Origin: Voacanga thouarsii
Lineage: Eukaryota > Streptophyta > Magnoliopsida > Gentianales > Apocynaceae
Length of the DNA stretch: 64,000 bases
Direction: 5' to 3'
Assembly (NCBI GenBank): GCA_026120185.1
Contig: JANUWF010002021.1
Location: forward strand, 743,001-807,000
Shown here one piece after another: positions 12,800 through 24,121 of the stretch. A program made the translations under genes and the position numbers. Below the pieces are notes generated by a model. The model was not told where the DNA came from, did not search any database, and saw only the letters and a program-made list of their open reading frames with translations. The number at the start of each line of letters is the position of its first letter. Position 1 is the first letter of the stretch.

Positions 12800-13478
12800 C
12801 CGTATTTTCTCTCCCATATATTTTTCCTATTTAACCCTCAAGCTATCTCTTTATTTCCACCTCAAACAAAATTACCATTTTTCCCTTCTTACTCAATAAG
12901 CACAATTAAGCCATCTAGGCTACAAATCACATATCCAAAGCACATAAAATAATACAAGAACATACTTATGCATGCAAGAAAATAAGATATGCATCCCAAC
13001 CCCCATACTCTAGGGTTGGTTTTACTTAGGGTTTCACAGACAGAGTATGTGATACTATGTTACCTAGAAGATAGGGATTCGTGGATTTGGAAAGAAGTGA
13101 GTCTACTTTAATTCTCCATGATGCCAAGAGAATCATTAGTTATAATAAAGGTTGGATACTTCAAGAATTTGTTTGTCTAACCAACGGTTTGAATTACATA
13201 CTTCTGCATCCTTGACATGTATCTATTTATTTTGATTTTCTTTTATTTTGTTTTCACTTATTTTTCACTTTATCGAGTCGGTTAAATAATGAAAGAAAGG
13301 TGATTAATGTTTACTTGTTCCTGGAGGATCGACACTCGTTTAAACCCCATGCTCGGTTAATGATGAGCACGCTTGCTCATATGTGTAATTTGGGTTGACC
13401 ATTTTAATTTAAACTTAAATGGGAATGTGCTTAGTTGTTATATGATTTTTATACCTAAGTCCAAACACATCAAGTTTT

Positions 13479-13496
13479 TAGCGCCGTTGCCGAGGA
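13479..13496 (+). promoter_or_regulatory. Primer-binding site of Athila-1 (tRNA-Asp type)
   Basis: TAGCGCCGTTGCCGAGGA begins 6 nt after the end of the 5' LTR. It differs at two positions from TGGCGCCGTTGCCGGGGA, the usual tRNA-Asp primer-binding site of Athila-group elements. This fixes the orientation and the clade. Confidence 0.92.
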
Positions 13497-13856
13497 ACAA
13501 TAGCATGAAAGCTTGGATTTTGTTGGTTTAACCATGTAAATATGTAAATATGTAGATATGTAAGCTTGTATAATTGTTCACACAAAGGTGCTATCTTTTG
13601 TATTTCATGTATTTTTGTACACCTTTATAACCTAACCTAACCTACTAACTTTGACTATGTTCTTTTTACTAACTTTGTAACCTTGTAGTTTATTTTTAAT
13701 CATTAACTATGTATCTAACTTGCTTCTTGTTTTCTTAGGTGTTACCCGTAGTACATGACCCAAAAATATGAAGGTGAGATAGTCGATTTTGACCCTGAAA
13801 TCGAGTGGATTCTATCAAAAATTCGCTAGACAATTCAACAGAACCTAATCGTCGAG

Positions 13857-15150
13857 ATGGATGGTGCTCAATAGAACAATGTTGGGAATAACAGGAGGGT
13901 TATGGATAACTTTGTGAAACCCGCAATCTTGGGCATAGGCTCGAGTATCACTAGACCTAGGATAGATGCAAATAATTTTGAAATAAAACCCAACATTATC
14001 CAGATGGTGCAAAATACGGTTCAATTTGACGGGCTACCTGAAGAGCATCCCAACGCTCACTTAGCTCACTTAGCTAGTTTTCTTGAGATTTGTGATACTT
14101 TCAAGATGAATGGTGTTTCTGAATATGCCATTAAGTCAAGACTTTTTCCTTTTTCCTTGAGAGATAGAGCTAAATCTTGGTTAAAGTCCTTACCTACAGG
14201 TTTCATCACAACTTGGAATGCTTTAGCTGAAAACTGTTTGGCCAAATATTTTCCCTCAGTTGGATAGCCAAACATAGGAATGAAATCTTCGCCTTCCAAC
14301 AATTAGATTCTGAGCCCTTATATGAAAGTTGAGAGAGATTTAAGAAGATGTTAAGAAAATGCCCACACCACGAATTTGAGCTGGGAATGCAAACGCTTAT
14401 CTTCTTGAATGCCCTCACATTCGCAACACGGCAATTGGTGGACTTTTCTGCAAGGGGTTCCATCAATCATAAGACCCAGGAACAAGTATTTGAGCTTACT
14501 GAAAATTTGGCTTCTAATAACTATTCTTGGGGAAGTGCAAGGTCAAATGCTCATGTGCAATGAGTGCACAAAGTGGATGTTGTGGTAGCATTAGAGGCTA
14601 AGGTGGACGCCTTAACTCAAAAGATGGAACATATGGTGATGCCTCAATGCTAGGTTTTAAATGTCAATTGTGATTTCTCTGGAGAAGGACACCCCAATCA
14701 TGAATGCCAAAATATGGGGTCACTCTAAAAAACGTCGGAACAAGCGGCCTTTGCAGGTAATGTCTGGTCAGGTAACAACCCTTATAGCTCTACCTATAAT
14801 CCTGGTTGGCGAAATCACCCTAATTTCTCTTGGAGCAATGGGAATTAACCTAGGCTAGGTTCTTCAAATTTTGGGGGTAAACAAAGGAACCAAAACCCCA
14901 AGACCACACTGCAGCACCTCAAAAATCACCATTGGAAGAGTTGATTGGCTAATGGGTAAATACCACGGAGACCAAGTTCGAAGGAGTCGATGTAACGACA
15001 AGGAACTTAGAGACTTCCATGCGCAACCTGGAGAACTAAATTGGTCAATTAGCCAAACTTTTGGGAGATCATCAAGCGGGGACATTACCAGGAATACTGA
15101 GGAAAATCCATGGGATCACAGCTGTGGGAAACATTGAAGCAGTCTTACTT
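13857..15150 (+). pseudogene. gag: Athila-type gag, broken
   Basis: This is the remnant of the nucleocapsid polyprotein that would package the element RNA. The chosen start is the ATG at 13857, followed in frame by a stop six codons in and then by a clear Athila gag core (13902-14267). The core includes QFDGLPEEHPNAHL, FLEICDTFKMNGV and LFPFSLRDRAKSWL. After a stop at 14265 the reading continues in another frame (14348-14563, with CPHHEFELGMQ). A zinc-knuckle relic follows near 14660-14710 (CDFSGEGHPNHEC). The C-terminal part, rich in N and G and then carrying LRKIHG-type sequence, is spread over several frames. At least three stops and two frameshifts make it non-functional. The protease and pol that normally follow in Athila elements are absent. 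Confidence 0.88.
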
Positions 15151-16205
15151 TTCTTTACTTTCAGTTTTGTTTTGAGATAATGTTGTTATTTTTTTTGTCC
15201 TTTTGATTAATTAATTAAAGTATATTATTCAGCATTCATGCATTTTCTGTATTTTTTATTAAAAAAAAAGATATTGGAGAACCGGACAAAACTGAGCCAG
15301 CGCCGACTTTAAGAGCTCGGACCAGCGCCAGTTCATGTCGGGTGGAGCACAATTAAAGGGCCATTTTGGCCACTTTTTCTTCAAAATCTCCATTCTCCCT
15401 CTAAAATTCTCTCAAGCCCTCACCGGCTTCACATCCCTCATCTTCCAAAATTTGATTCTTCAACTCCAAAGCACCTCTATAACATCTTTTAACTTCTCTT
15501 TTGATGATCCTACGAACTCTCAAAATCTTCAATTTTTGATAACATCATCACATTTTATCCACAAGTAAAGAGAGTAGATTTCTACAAAAAGCTTGCATCT
15601 TTAGCTCACCCATGCATACAAGAGCATAAAGGTTTGATTTTTATTTAATTCCTTTGGTTAAAATAATGGAGATGATTTTTTCTAATTTTAGGGACTCTTT
15701 TGGCCAAAATTTGGGATTATGTCTGCTATGATTGGATTGTGTACTACTTCTTGAAGCTTCATGAGTTGAACTAGATTAGGAGTTAATAATTTTTTTATAC
15801 TTGATTCATGCATAAGATCATTAGGGGCTTCAGGCATATAGCTAAGGTTAGAATTGTGGTTATTTGTGATAGTTGACTATATGAAACGTACATTGTTTAT
15901 GCCATGATAATGCCTTCATTAACCTGATTATGTCTACTTGTATACATTGAAGATATTCAACACGTTTATGCTTTACAACGAATTTTACATGTATTATGCA
16001 GGTTGTGTTGAATTGATTGGTGGTGATGGATTGAATTGGTGGACTGGAGGGGATATTTATTGAAAGAGTTTGGGTTTTGTGAATTCTGAGATTAGTTGAG
16101 GGTTGAGTACAATTTGAGAAGTGTGTTTGAAAGGGTAGTAGCCTTGTTTTAGTCTTTGAGGTTACTTATTCTCTCTTCCTATTCCCCTATTTCTTACTTG
16201 ATATC
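15151..16205 (+). other. Spacer between gag and second ORF of Athila-1
   Basis: Non-coding, AT-rich. At 15283-15345 it holds a GC-rich patch (AGCCAGCGCCGAC, ACCAGCGCCAG) like the one in the U3 of the same element. It may have served as a leader or internal promoter for the second ORF. No pol motif was found. Confidence 0.6.
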
Positions 16206-17413
16206 ATGTCTAGAGTGAGGGGTTAGTCTTCTAAAAGGGCGAGAACTTCCTCTTCTTCAGCCCCTTCATTTGTTGATCCTTTGTCCCTAAGACCTACTGA
16301 GTTTAAAAATGCATCTTATGAGGAATGGTACAGTAAGAGAGCCTCTAATAAGATTATTGTCGAGCGTACTTTCTCACCCACCTTAGACTGTGCTCTCAAA
16401 TTGGGAATGATGTTTAGACGGCTAGGATGGGGGTCGATAGTACAATTGAAAGGGAAGTATTGTCCCGTGCTAATTAAGGAATTCTGTACTAATATGACGG
16501 ATAAGGGCAATAAACATCTTCCCCATATAGAAACAAGAGTGAAAGGAGTTTCTATCGTCATCACTCAAAACTAATTAGCTAACCTTCTGCAGGTTTTTTA
16601 CGACAATACTTGGCAAAGGATTGATGTGAATAATCAAAAGATTCTTTTTTACCCGAATTGGGATGTTATAGGGACTAGAGCTACCCTAGGCTTACATAAG
16701 CATAATGCCTTCTAAGCTAATAGCTTCTGTTCCAACAATGATTTGGCAACCAACTTTCGATTTCTAGTCTACATGTTTAGGTTCACTGTTGTACCCCGTG
16801 CTAGTGGTTTTAATGAGACTAGACTGATTGACACTTATATTTTGTATCGAATGATGAACACATTACCTATCCCTCTTGCTCCCTTAATCATCCAATCTAT
16901 TAAGGAGGTTGTTCATCACCGGCTCTCCACAAAAGCCTTTGTTTTTCCCTTGGTTATAATGAAAACTTTACAAGACATTGGAGTGAGACTTTTTAGGGAG
17001 AACTCACGAAGGCTACCACAGAGCACGATATGGTCACTGAGCAAACTCTTATGAGTTGCAGGTACAAATACAACCAAGAGTTAAAAAAATGGCTAACTCC
17101 CTTCGAAGTCAGACATCCCGGACAGGTAAGGCCACCCACAATAGAGGAAGAGCACCCACCACCACCAGCACGTGCACGGGCTAGCAGTTCTCAGTCCCAC
17201 TCCCAGACTGACTTTGAGACTACTGTACTGGGGCGACTCGATCAGCAATTGGGAGTACTCCTACGCTTGCAAGGTACTATGGAGGACATGGCAAGATGGC
17301 AAGCTACTATGGAGCAGCAGTTAGCCGAGTTGAGACAGCATTCTTCTAGGCCATATGGTGGTGAGGGTACCTTTACACCAGCAGAGGATGATGATTATGA
17401 GGAGGACGACTGA
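16206..17413 (+). pseudogene. Second ORF of Athila-1, unknown role, broken
   Basis: An ORF of about 400 codons beginning with MSRVRG at 16206, in frame with 16281-16574 and 16743-17054. It is broken by stops near 16224, 16572 and 16713, and a frameshift near 16990 moves the rest to the frame of 17030-17413. The N-terminal part is basic and Ser-rich. The middle (YSKRASNKIIVERTF, LGWGSIVQLKGKYCP, LIKEFCTNM) resembles the plant family annotated as putative plant transposon protein. The C-terminal part is Pro-rich, then coiled-coil-like (LDQQLGVLLRLQGTMEDMA), and ends in an acidic tail. It lies where Athila elements carry their env-like ORF, but I see no signal peptide or membrane segment. Function unknown; the family match is from memory of its pattern. 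Confidence 0.7.
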
Positions 17414-19211
17414 TGATTTTTCTCGAGCACTCTTGTTTTTCCTTTCTTTTTTATTGTTTTCTTCAGTTTGTTTTTGTTTTTTCATGTTCTCTTTCTTTAT
17501 TTTATTTTAGCTATATTTTCTTTTCTAGTTTTTATGCTTTGGTGTGTTTCTTTTGTATTTTTTTTTAGGTATTTGGCAATACCTCATTCTTCAAATCATT
17601 CAGACCTTGTACAGCATAATACCAAATGAATGGAAGTTTGTTTCTCTTATCTCTCCTCCTTTATATTTTTGGTCCCATGGTATTGTTTGTTTTTGTTATA
17701 TTGATTTGACCATTGAGGACAATGTCCGCTTTAAGTGTGGGGGAGTGAGTTGATTAACAAGTCTTTTATACATATATTTTATAACCTTCTTGGGAGCAAA
17801 TTTTTGAAATTTTGCGCCAAATTTTTCAAAATTTTTTTATTTTCTAGAGATTTCAAGCTATATTTTTAATGGATGTTTTTATGATGCAGTATAGAGCATA
17901 TGTTCTATATCATTTATGACTTATGCATGACTTTTTGCACTCACTTGGACGAAGTAGTTCTTGATCAAATGCTTTGCATTGTTTTTAAACCTGTTTTTCT
18001 ACTAAAATTCATAGAGCATTCTATAACTTACTTGAATACCTCTCGAGGCGAAATAAGATAGACAATCATGATTTAACTTAGGGATGACGGTAATAGGCCT
18101 TCTTTGGATAGTTTGAGCTTTTCAAGCCTACCTATTGTTATATCATCCTTAGTGCCTATTTTGAGCCTAAATGGTTGATTTCTTTCATTAAATCCCGTCA
18201 CAGTATTTGTCCATTACTTGTTTATGAGAGTTTGAATAATTTTTCAAATCTTTATGCTCTTGATGGATGAAAGTATATGTATGAGAATGTTGAGGAAGAA
18301 TGTTGGGGGAAAAGATCATGACTTGTTACTTTCAGTCATGGATCAATAACAAGTTGAGCTGAAAATAAAAAAGAAAAAGAAGAAAGAGAAAAGAGAGAGT
18401 GAAAAAAAAACAAAGGATTTGAAAAAAGAAAGCAAAAAGCTACTAGAAAGAATGAAAGAAGAGAAGTGAAAAAAAAAAAAAAACAACAGCAGCAGCAATG
18501 AAAGAAAAGATCATAAAAGGAATGGTAATTGAACAGAAAAGAAAAGTTAAAGTTCATATAAAGTCTTTGACACCATTGCTGGAAATTTAAGTGATCTTGT
18601 GAAAGAAATAAAAAAGAGTTGATGAAAAGAAGAATTGAAAGAAAAGAGAAAAATGAAGGATTTGCTGGAGTGGAGTTGTAATTGTTATACAAGGTTATAG
18701 TTTGATTGATTTTTGGAATAGGAGAGAAAGAAGAGTTGGAAATTATTGATTCATTTTGTTTATTCTTTTTCTTGCTAACTCTCAGTTTTTCTTTGACGTT
18801 TGATTCTCCTATATCCTTCGTTTGATAAGCTATATTACAAACCTTTAGCCTTACATTACAAGCTTAAAAGTCCTACTTAATCTAAGTAGAATCATGACAT
18901 GTCTCGGATTAGTGGAGAGAGTGTATGAAGAGTAAGCCTATGGAATGCATACTCTTTTTGAACTAAATTCTTTCTAATGGTTTGAGAATATTGTGAAGTA
19001 TTGTGATGGTTCTACTAAGTCATTTATCACTAACACAAGTCTTGCATTGGTTGTGAATGATGTAGTAGTCATGTGTTTTATATTCTTGAATGAAGAAAGC
19101 CTTGAAGATATTGTTTTGAAGTTAATTGAGTGATTGATTATACCTTGTGTTTTCCTACTTGTTCTTGATACTTTTCTTGAGGACAAGCAAAGAGCTAAGT
19201 GTGGGGGAATA
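17414..19211 (+). other. 3' untranslated region and polypurine tract of Athila-1
   Basis: No ORF is supported. Two Athila hallmarks are present. GAGGACAATGTCC, closely followed by AAGTGTGGGGGAGTG, lies at about 17715-17747. GAGGACAAGCAAAGAG with AAGTGTGGGGGAATA ends at 19211, directly before the 3' LTR, and is the functional polypurine tract. Between them lies a long purine-rich stretch (18360-18700). Confidence 0.8.
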
Positions 19212-20726
19212 TGATAGGGGCAAAATTAGTCATGTTTTTCCTAGTTATTTGAGGTTCTTTTGTGCTACATTTTGTTCAATAACTAGTCGTATTCCTTCAT
19301 ATTTGAGATTTTACTCTTAGAAAGGTATTTTATTCATTATTTCAGATTTTTAGGGTAAAACAGAACAAAAATGTCGCAAAATAGAGGAGAGGTGGTACCG
19401 GCTAGGACCCTAGAACCGGCACTGACCTTGCATTGGATTGCATGAACTTCGAAGTGACGAAAAATTGCCAAAACAAAGCGGAACATAGTGGAACCGGTGC
19501 CGGCTACTTTCTGGTCTTCACCATGTGAAATTCGGAGAAAAATTGACGAACAAGTGGAGGAACATAACACAATCGGCACCGGCTCCAAGAGTCAAGGCGA
19601 CGCTGGCTGTGCCCTGATGTTAACGTGGTGCTTGATTTTTCAACGCGGTTTTTGGTAAGCTGAGGAGTTTTAGTATCTTCCAACTTCTACTCGGCCAAGA
19701 ACTTTATACCTATGAGTTTAGCCACTTCCTAAGCCTTTAAATAGATGAAAAACACAAGGGAAAGCGGGAGAATTCATTGATCAACATAGAAAATTACTTA
19801 ATCAAATGAGGAATTCTTCAATTCAAGGATAGTTGTACAAGAAGGTCGTCAAAGGAAGAAGAAGGAGGCTTGTCTATGAGTGATTTCTTTTACTTTGTTT
19901 TCTTTTTCTTGACAATGATATGTTAATTGTTTTATTGTAATTCGACGTTATTTTAGATATTCATGATGTTTAGAGACATTTGATCTTTTGATTAATTGAT
20001 TATTATTCTTGGTATTTAATTACTCGTGCTTATCACAAGATTAATTGATTGTTTTCTGTTAACTTGTTTGAAAATAGGGTTAATGGTAGTCTTTGATTGA
20101 TTGAGTTCATATTTGTTATCTTTTAACTTGCCTGAAAATGGGGTTAATTGTTAAGAACAGAGTAATTAAAGGTTAATTTATGTCTACCAGAATATGGATT
20201 CAATTGGTTAATTTCATGGGTTATGTTTGCCTGAGAATGGGACTTAATCAGAGAATTGTGTTTAATGCATCTTTTGGGTAAGACTGGTTGAGACCGAGTA
20301 TGTGATTCTAAGTTACCTAGAAGATAGGGATTCATGGATTGGGAAAGAAGTGAGTCTACTTTAATTCTCCATAATTCCAAGAGAATAATTAGTTATGATA
20401 AAGGTTGGATACTTCAAGATCGTGTTTGTCTAACCAATGGTTTGAATTACATACTTCTACATCCTTGACATGTATATATTTATTTTGATTTTCTTTTATT
20501 TTGTTTTTACTTGTTTTTCACTTTATCGAGTCGGTTAAATAATGAAAGAAAGGTGATTAATGTTTACTTGTTCTTGGAGGATCGACACTCGTTTGAACCC
20601 TATGCTCGGTTAATGATGAGTACGCTTGCTCATATGTGTGATTTGGGTTGAACGTTTTAATTTAAACTTGATTGAGAATATTCTTAGTTGTTTTCTGATT
20701 TTTATACCCCAAGTCCAAACACATCA
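19212..20726 (+). repeat. 3' LTR of Athila-1
   Basis: 1,515 bp from TGATAGGGGC to CACATCA, homologous end to end to the interrupted 5' LTR. It shows the uninterrupted target site of copy B near 20290-20300. Differences from the 5' LTR are scattered, so the insertion is not recent. Confidence 0.92.
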
Positions 20727-20737
20727 GGGGTGTTACA
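20727..20737. repeat. Right target duplication of Athila-1 plus last six bases of LTR copy D
   Basis: GGGGT (20727-20731) is the partner of GGTGT at 7634. GTTACA (20732-20737) is the terminal part of the family-2 LTR. Athila-2 sequence begins at 20738. Confidence 0.8.
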
Positions 20738-21527
20738 AAAAAAGATTAGTAAAATCTAAATACAAATCTAAATAAACACTAAGGGTCCACTACCTTAATT
20801 GAGAATTTGAAAACAATTGGACTTTTGATTTTGTCTTCTTGCATTGAAAACATATTCTTATTGAACTGCTGAAGTTAGCTTCAATTGACTTCAATTTGAA
20901 TTTTCATTGGCTCAATTGAGCCGCACACCTTCTGTTGAGCCAACGAAATTGAATCCATCTTCTTCCTTTGCATCGGCTCATTTAAGCCACAACCCTAGCT
21001 ATGAAACTTGCTTCTTTTCTTCTTGTGCGCCACATAGCCAAGCCCACCAACACCAATTTCTCCTTTCTTTGTTGCTTTTCTTCGTGGCCGTTTTTGTTGA
21101 CTTTTATTGTTGCTTTTGTCCTTCGCTTAGCCAAACTCACTTGAGAATTGAAAATTCCTTTTTTCTTCTTTTCCGTGTTGTTCTTGGTTGAAGCCGTGAC
21201 CGAGCCGTTTGAGCCATGACTTCTATTTCCTTTTCCTTTCCAAGCTCCAATTGCAATTGCTTCCTCTGTTCCTTCAATTTTTCTGCATTTCTTTGCTATG
21301 CCAGTGTAAAACCGGCGCCAGGTCCACATTCTTTGCTTAGTGCTAGGTCTATGCTGGAAAATTACACAATTAGCTCCAAATTTCACCTATTTTTGTATAA
21401 AATTGCAGAAAAGTATTTTTATAAGGGAAATATCAAATAGGAAGGAATATGACTAGTTGTGGTATTAAAAGTGTCTCAAATTATCCTCAAATAACTAAGA
21501 AAATAATGATGATTTTAACCCCTATCA
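20738..21527 (-). repeat. Partial 3' LTR of Athila-2
   Basis: Homologous to 25189-25968 of the 5' LTR (shared block beginning AAAAAAGATTAGTAAAATC). On the minus strand it begins TGATAGGGG at 21527, directly after a polypurine tract AAGTATGGGGG. It is cut at 20738 by the insertion of family-2 LTR copy D. Confidence 0.88.
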
Positions 21528-24121
21528 CATACCCCCATACTTGAATCTTTACTTGTCCTCAAGTAAATACCTAAACAAAGCACTCAAAATAATTTATTGC
21601 TTTTCATATTCATGCCATAATTTTTTCAACCTTAGATAAACAATTGTCATTCATTCAACCCTTTAAAAACCTTTGTAGACTCATACATTAAATCAAATAA
21701 TCCCAAGGCCATCAAAGTTAAATTAAAGAAGCTTATATCTAGTACATGAAAATTATTCCACTTCTCAAGCAAAAACATATATAACATAAATCGTACAAGT
21801 CAAGTCATTTAACCAATTCAAGCATTATAAACTCAAATTTACAAAACTCGAGTTAGTGAAATAAGGAAAACACTCCACTCTTTTTTTTTTTTTTTTTATG
21901 TTATGACTTTGGGAATTGATAGCCATAAGTGAATGGATTTCCCATTTTTCAGCAAAAGGTCTTTAACGATCATTAATAAGAGCATTTTTGTTTTCAACTT
22001 AATTATTTTCATCTCAATTTTTTTCTCATATATTTTTTTTCAACTAATTTTTTTTCTCGCATTCCTTATTCAAAACTCAAAGTTAAGCAAATTCTAAATC
22101 CATAATACAAGAATTAATCAACAACTATTCCCATATTTCACCATAGCATCCATATTCAAACTCAAATACTAAATATAACTAAGGTTAACTTAAATTCTCA
22201 AGACTTAGCAAAATCTAACTTAATACACAAGTTTACCTTTTTAATAAAATCCTACCATACTGAATGACAAATCCATATCCAAAGTTAAAAAGGAAATCAT
22301 ATCTTCATTATAAACAAATAAACTCAATTTAGCACCAAATCTTCAAACTTTCAAATTTTCAAAGAAATTAAATTTTCTCCAAGATGATTTTTTCCAAGAT
22401 GGCAAAATGGTTGTCCAAATTTCAAATTCTAAAGTAACTCAACAACAAGAAAACATCAAGATAATTGATAAAAACTTGGACCAAAAATATCACCAAACCA
22501 CTCCCGCACACTTAAACTGGACATTGTCCTCAATGGCCAAAAATAAACACAATAAAGCATCTCCAATGGGACCAAAATTGAAAAGGGGTAGAAAGTTTAA
22601 GCAATACTCCCCAAGTGTAGATTAGCTCCAATATATGAGAAGTTCATTCGTCAAGAAGTTGGAAGAATTATTGCCAGCGAAATTCAACCTACAAATAGAA
22701 AGATGAACACACAAGTAAAAGCATAAAGAGTAGTTGAAACAAAATAAAAATCAAGGGAGAAGAAAAATAGAAAGTTAGAGCCTTTAAGTCCCTCTCAAAG
22801 TAGAGCCTCCAAACAGGCCTCTAAATTGTCAAAAAAAAAAAAAACACCAAATAAACCCCCACAACCTCCAAAGGGCTCACAAGATCCTCTTTGTCGCAAC
22901 CAAACCCACTTTGCAATTGGTTCTCTTTTTAGTGAAGAACTTTTCCAAGCTTTTGATGCTCAAGAAAAACAAGAAGAATATCCAACGTAGATAGCAAAAG
23001 TACAATGTCAACCAATCTTCAATCGTCATAGCAAAATATCACAACGATGTTCTATTTTCCAAGATGTCCGGACTGGCAAAAATTCAGAAAAAATACATAG
23101 CTCACCTTTAGAAGCAATGACAAGGCTTACAATCCATTCTATGCATTTTCGTCCCACCAAATAAACTCAACAAAGATTTGTCCATGTCTAGGAAATTTTG
23201 CCTCAAAAACACATATACACAATGCCAAGAAATTCAAGAGGATAAAATCGAGAAAGTTTTACACCACTATGTTCGAAAACATGTGAGATCAAAAAAAAAT
23301 TTAAATTCATGGGGGATAAATGTATAAAAGAAGAAAAGTAATGTGAAGAAGAAGGGGAAGACAAAGATGAAGGGATGGAGTGAAAAATAAAAGTATCATT
23401 CTAGGGGAATAGGGAAAAAATAAAAGAAGAAAGAAAAATTGAAGAACAAGACAAATAAGAGAACCAAACAAGAAAATCAAAGAAAAAGGAAATGAGAAGA
23501 AAAAGACAAAATAAGAAAAAATTGGGAAGAAAAGAAAAAGGGTAAGGGAACAAACGAAAAAGGACAAAAAGAAAAGGAAAAGATTTTTTTTTTTTTAATA
23601 TAGCTAAAAACTTTCCTAATTGAATGCATGACCACAATACATTTAAAACAAGAATTCCTAAATTAAATATTAAAATAAAATTTAAAAATTGTAAATAAAT
23701 AATAAAATAAATTTAGTCTGTCTAAAATATCGTGTCAGCACAAGTTTAAACCTGAAAATAAAAAGAGTTAGTATTAACTCCAAATTATAGATTTAAAAAT
23801 CAACAAATTAACAATACCATTATTACACATATTCCACATTAAAATTAGGTTAGTAAAATTAAATAACTAAATATACAATAAATACAAACATATAAAGACA
23901 AGTGACTTACTATGAACATGTATATACCTATTTACATATTTACCACATCTAGAGAAATTAAAATACAATTATACAAATAACAAAATAGGGCACTTACTCA
24001 TACAAAGAACGTATATACATATTTACATATTTACATATAGACATATGAACATATAAACATGGTTAAATCAATGAAATCCAAGCTTTCATGATATTGTTCC
24101 TCGGCAACGACGCCAAAAACT
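21528..24121 (-). other. Non-coding internal region of Athila-2
   Basis: The right end (24000-24121) matches the leader of Athila-1, including the repeated ATATGTAAATATG words. Near 22519-22531 the antisense of GAGGACAATGTCC marks the 3' untranslated region. On the plus strand 23280-23600 is a long purine-rich tract (GAAGAA, GGAAAAG runs). A T-run lies near 21880-21897 and an A-run near 22833-22845. Gag and pol appear deleted rather than merely decayed. Confidence 0.7.
24098..24115 (-). promoter_or_regulatory. Primer-binding site of Athila-2
   Basis: On the minus strand TGGCGTCGTTGCCGAGGA begins 6 nt after the LTR end, two differences from the tRNA-Asp site of Athila elements. It has the same spacing as in Athila-1. 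Confidence 0.9.

Larger units (their letters stand above)
8746..13038 (-). mobile_element. Tekay-like LTR, family 1, copy B (solo LTR, inverted)
   Basis: A 4,293-bp insertion bounded by TGTAACACCC and GTTTCACA with a perfect 5-bp target duplication GACAG (8741-8745 and 13039-13043). The 3' LTR of Athila-1 shows the same site without the insertion near 20290-20300. Relative to copy A it lies on the minus strand. There is no internal domain between two LTR copies, so it is best read as a solo LTR. A large non-autonomous element with unrecognised short LTRs is less likely, because copies A, B and C are collinear. Confidence 0.9.
7639..13472 (+). repeat. 5' LTR of Athila-1, interrupted by copy B
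   Basis: It is about 1,536 bp once copy B and one target duplication are removed, against 1,515 bp for the 3' LTR at 19212. Both LTRs share the start TGATAGGGGC, a GC-rich array (7822-8090 here), a poly(A)-like middle part and the end CACATCA. The 3' LTR lacks one GC-rich block of about 25-30 bp that lies near 7930-7955 here, probably lost between direct repeats. Confidence 0.9.
7639..20726 (+). mobile_element. Athila-1: Athila-like Ty3/gypsy element lacking pol, with nested LTR copy B
   Basis: The element starts and ends with LTRs bounded by TGATAGGGG and ACATCA and has a 5-bp target duplication. In order it holds a 5' LTR (split by copy B), a primer-binding site matching tRNA-Asp, a broken gag, a spacer of about 1.05 kb, a second broken ORF (16206-17413), a long 3' untranslated region, a polypurine tract and a 3' LTR. 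No protease, reverse transcriptase, RNase H or integrase motif is recognisable between gag and the second ORF. It would therefore need proteins from another element to move. Excluding copy B it is about 8.8 kb long. Confidence 0.9.

Noticed and set aside
16206..17413. env-like gene
   Set aside because: Position fits, but no signal peptide, transmembrane segment or cleavage motif is visible, so no envelope role is claimed.
18336..18692. Minus-strand ORF of 118 codons rich in Phe, Leu and Ser resembling membrane segments
   Set aside because: It is the reverse complement of a purine-rich tract in the Athila-1 3' untranslated region, so the apparent hydrophobic runs come from composition.
20907..21440. 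Overlapping ORFs of 74-134 codons on both strands
   Set aside because: They lie inside the Athila-2 3' LTR, have low-complexity Ser/Phe-rich content, and their frames are broken in the homologous 5' LTR at 25360-25860.
23307..23637. Minus-strand Phe/Leu-rich ORFs
   Set aside because: Again the complement of a GAAGAA-type purine tract inside Athila-2; no homologue in Athila-1.
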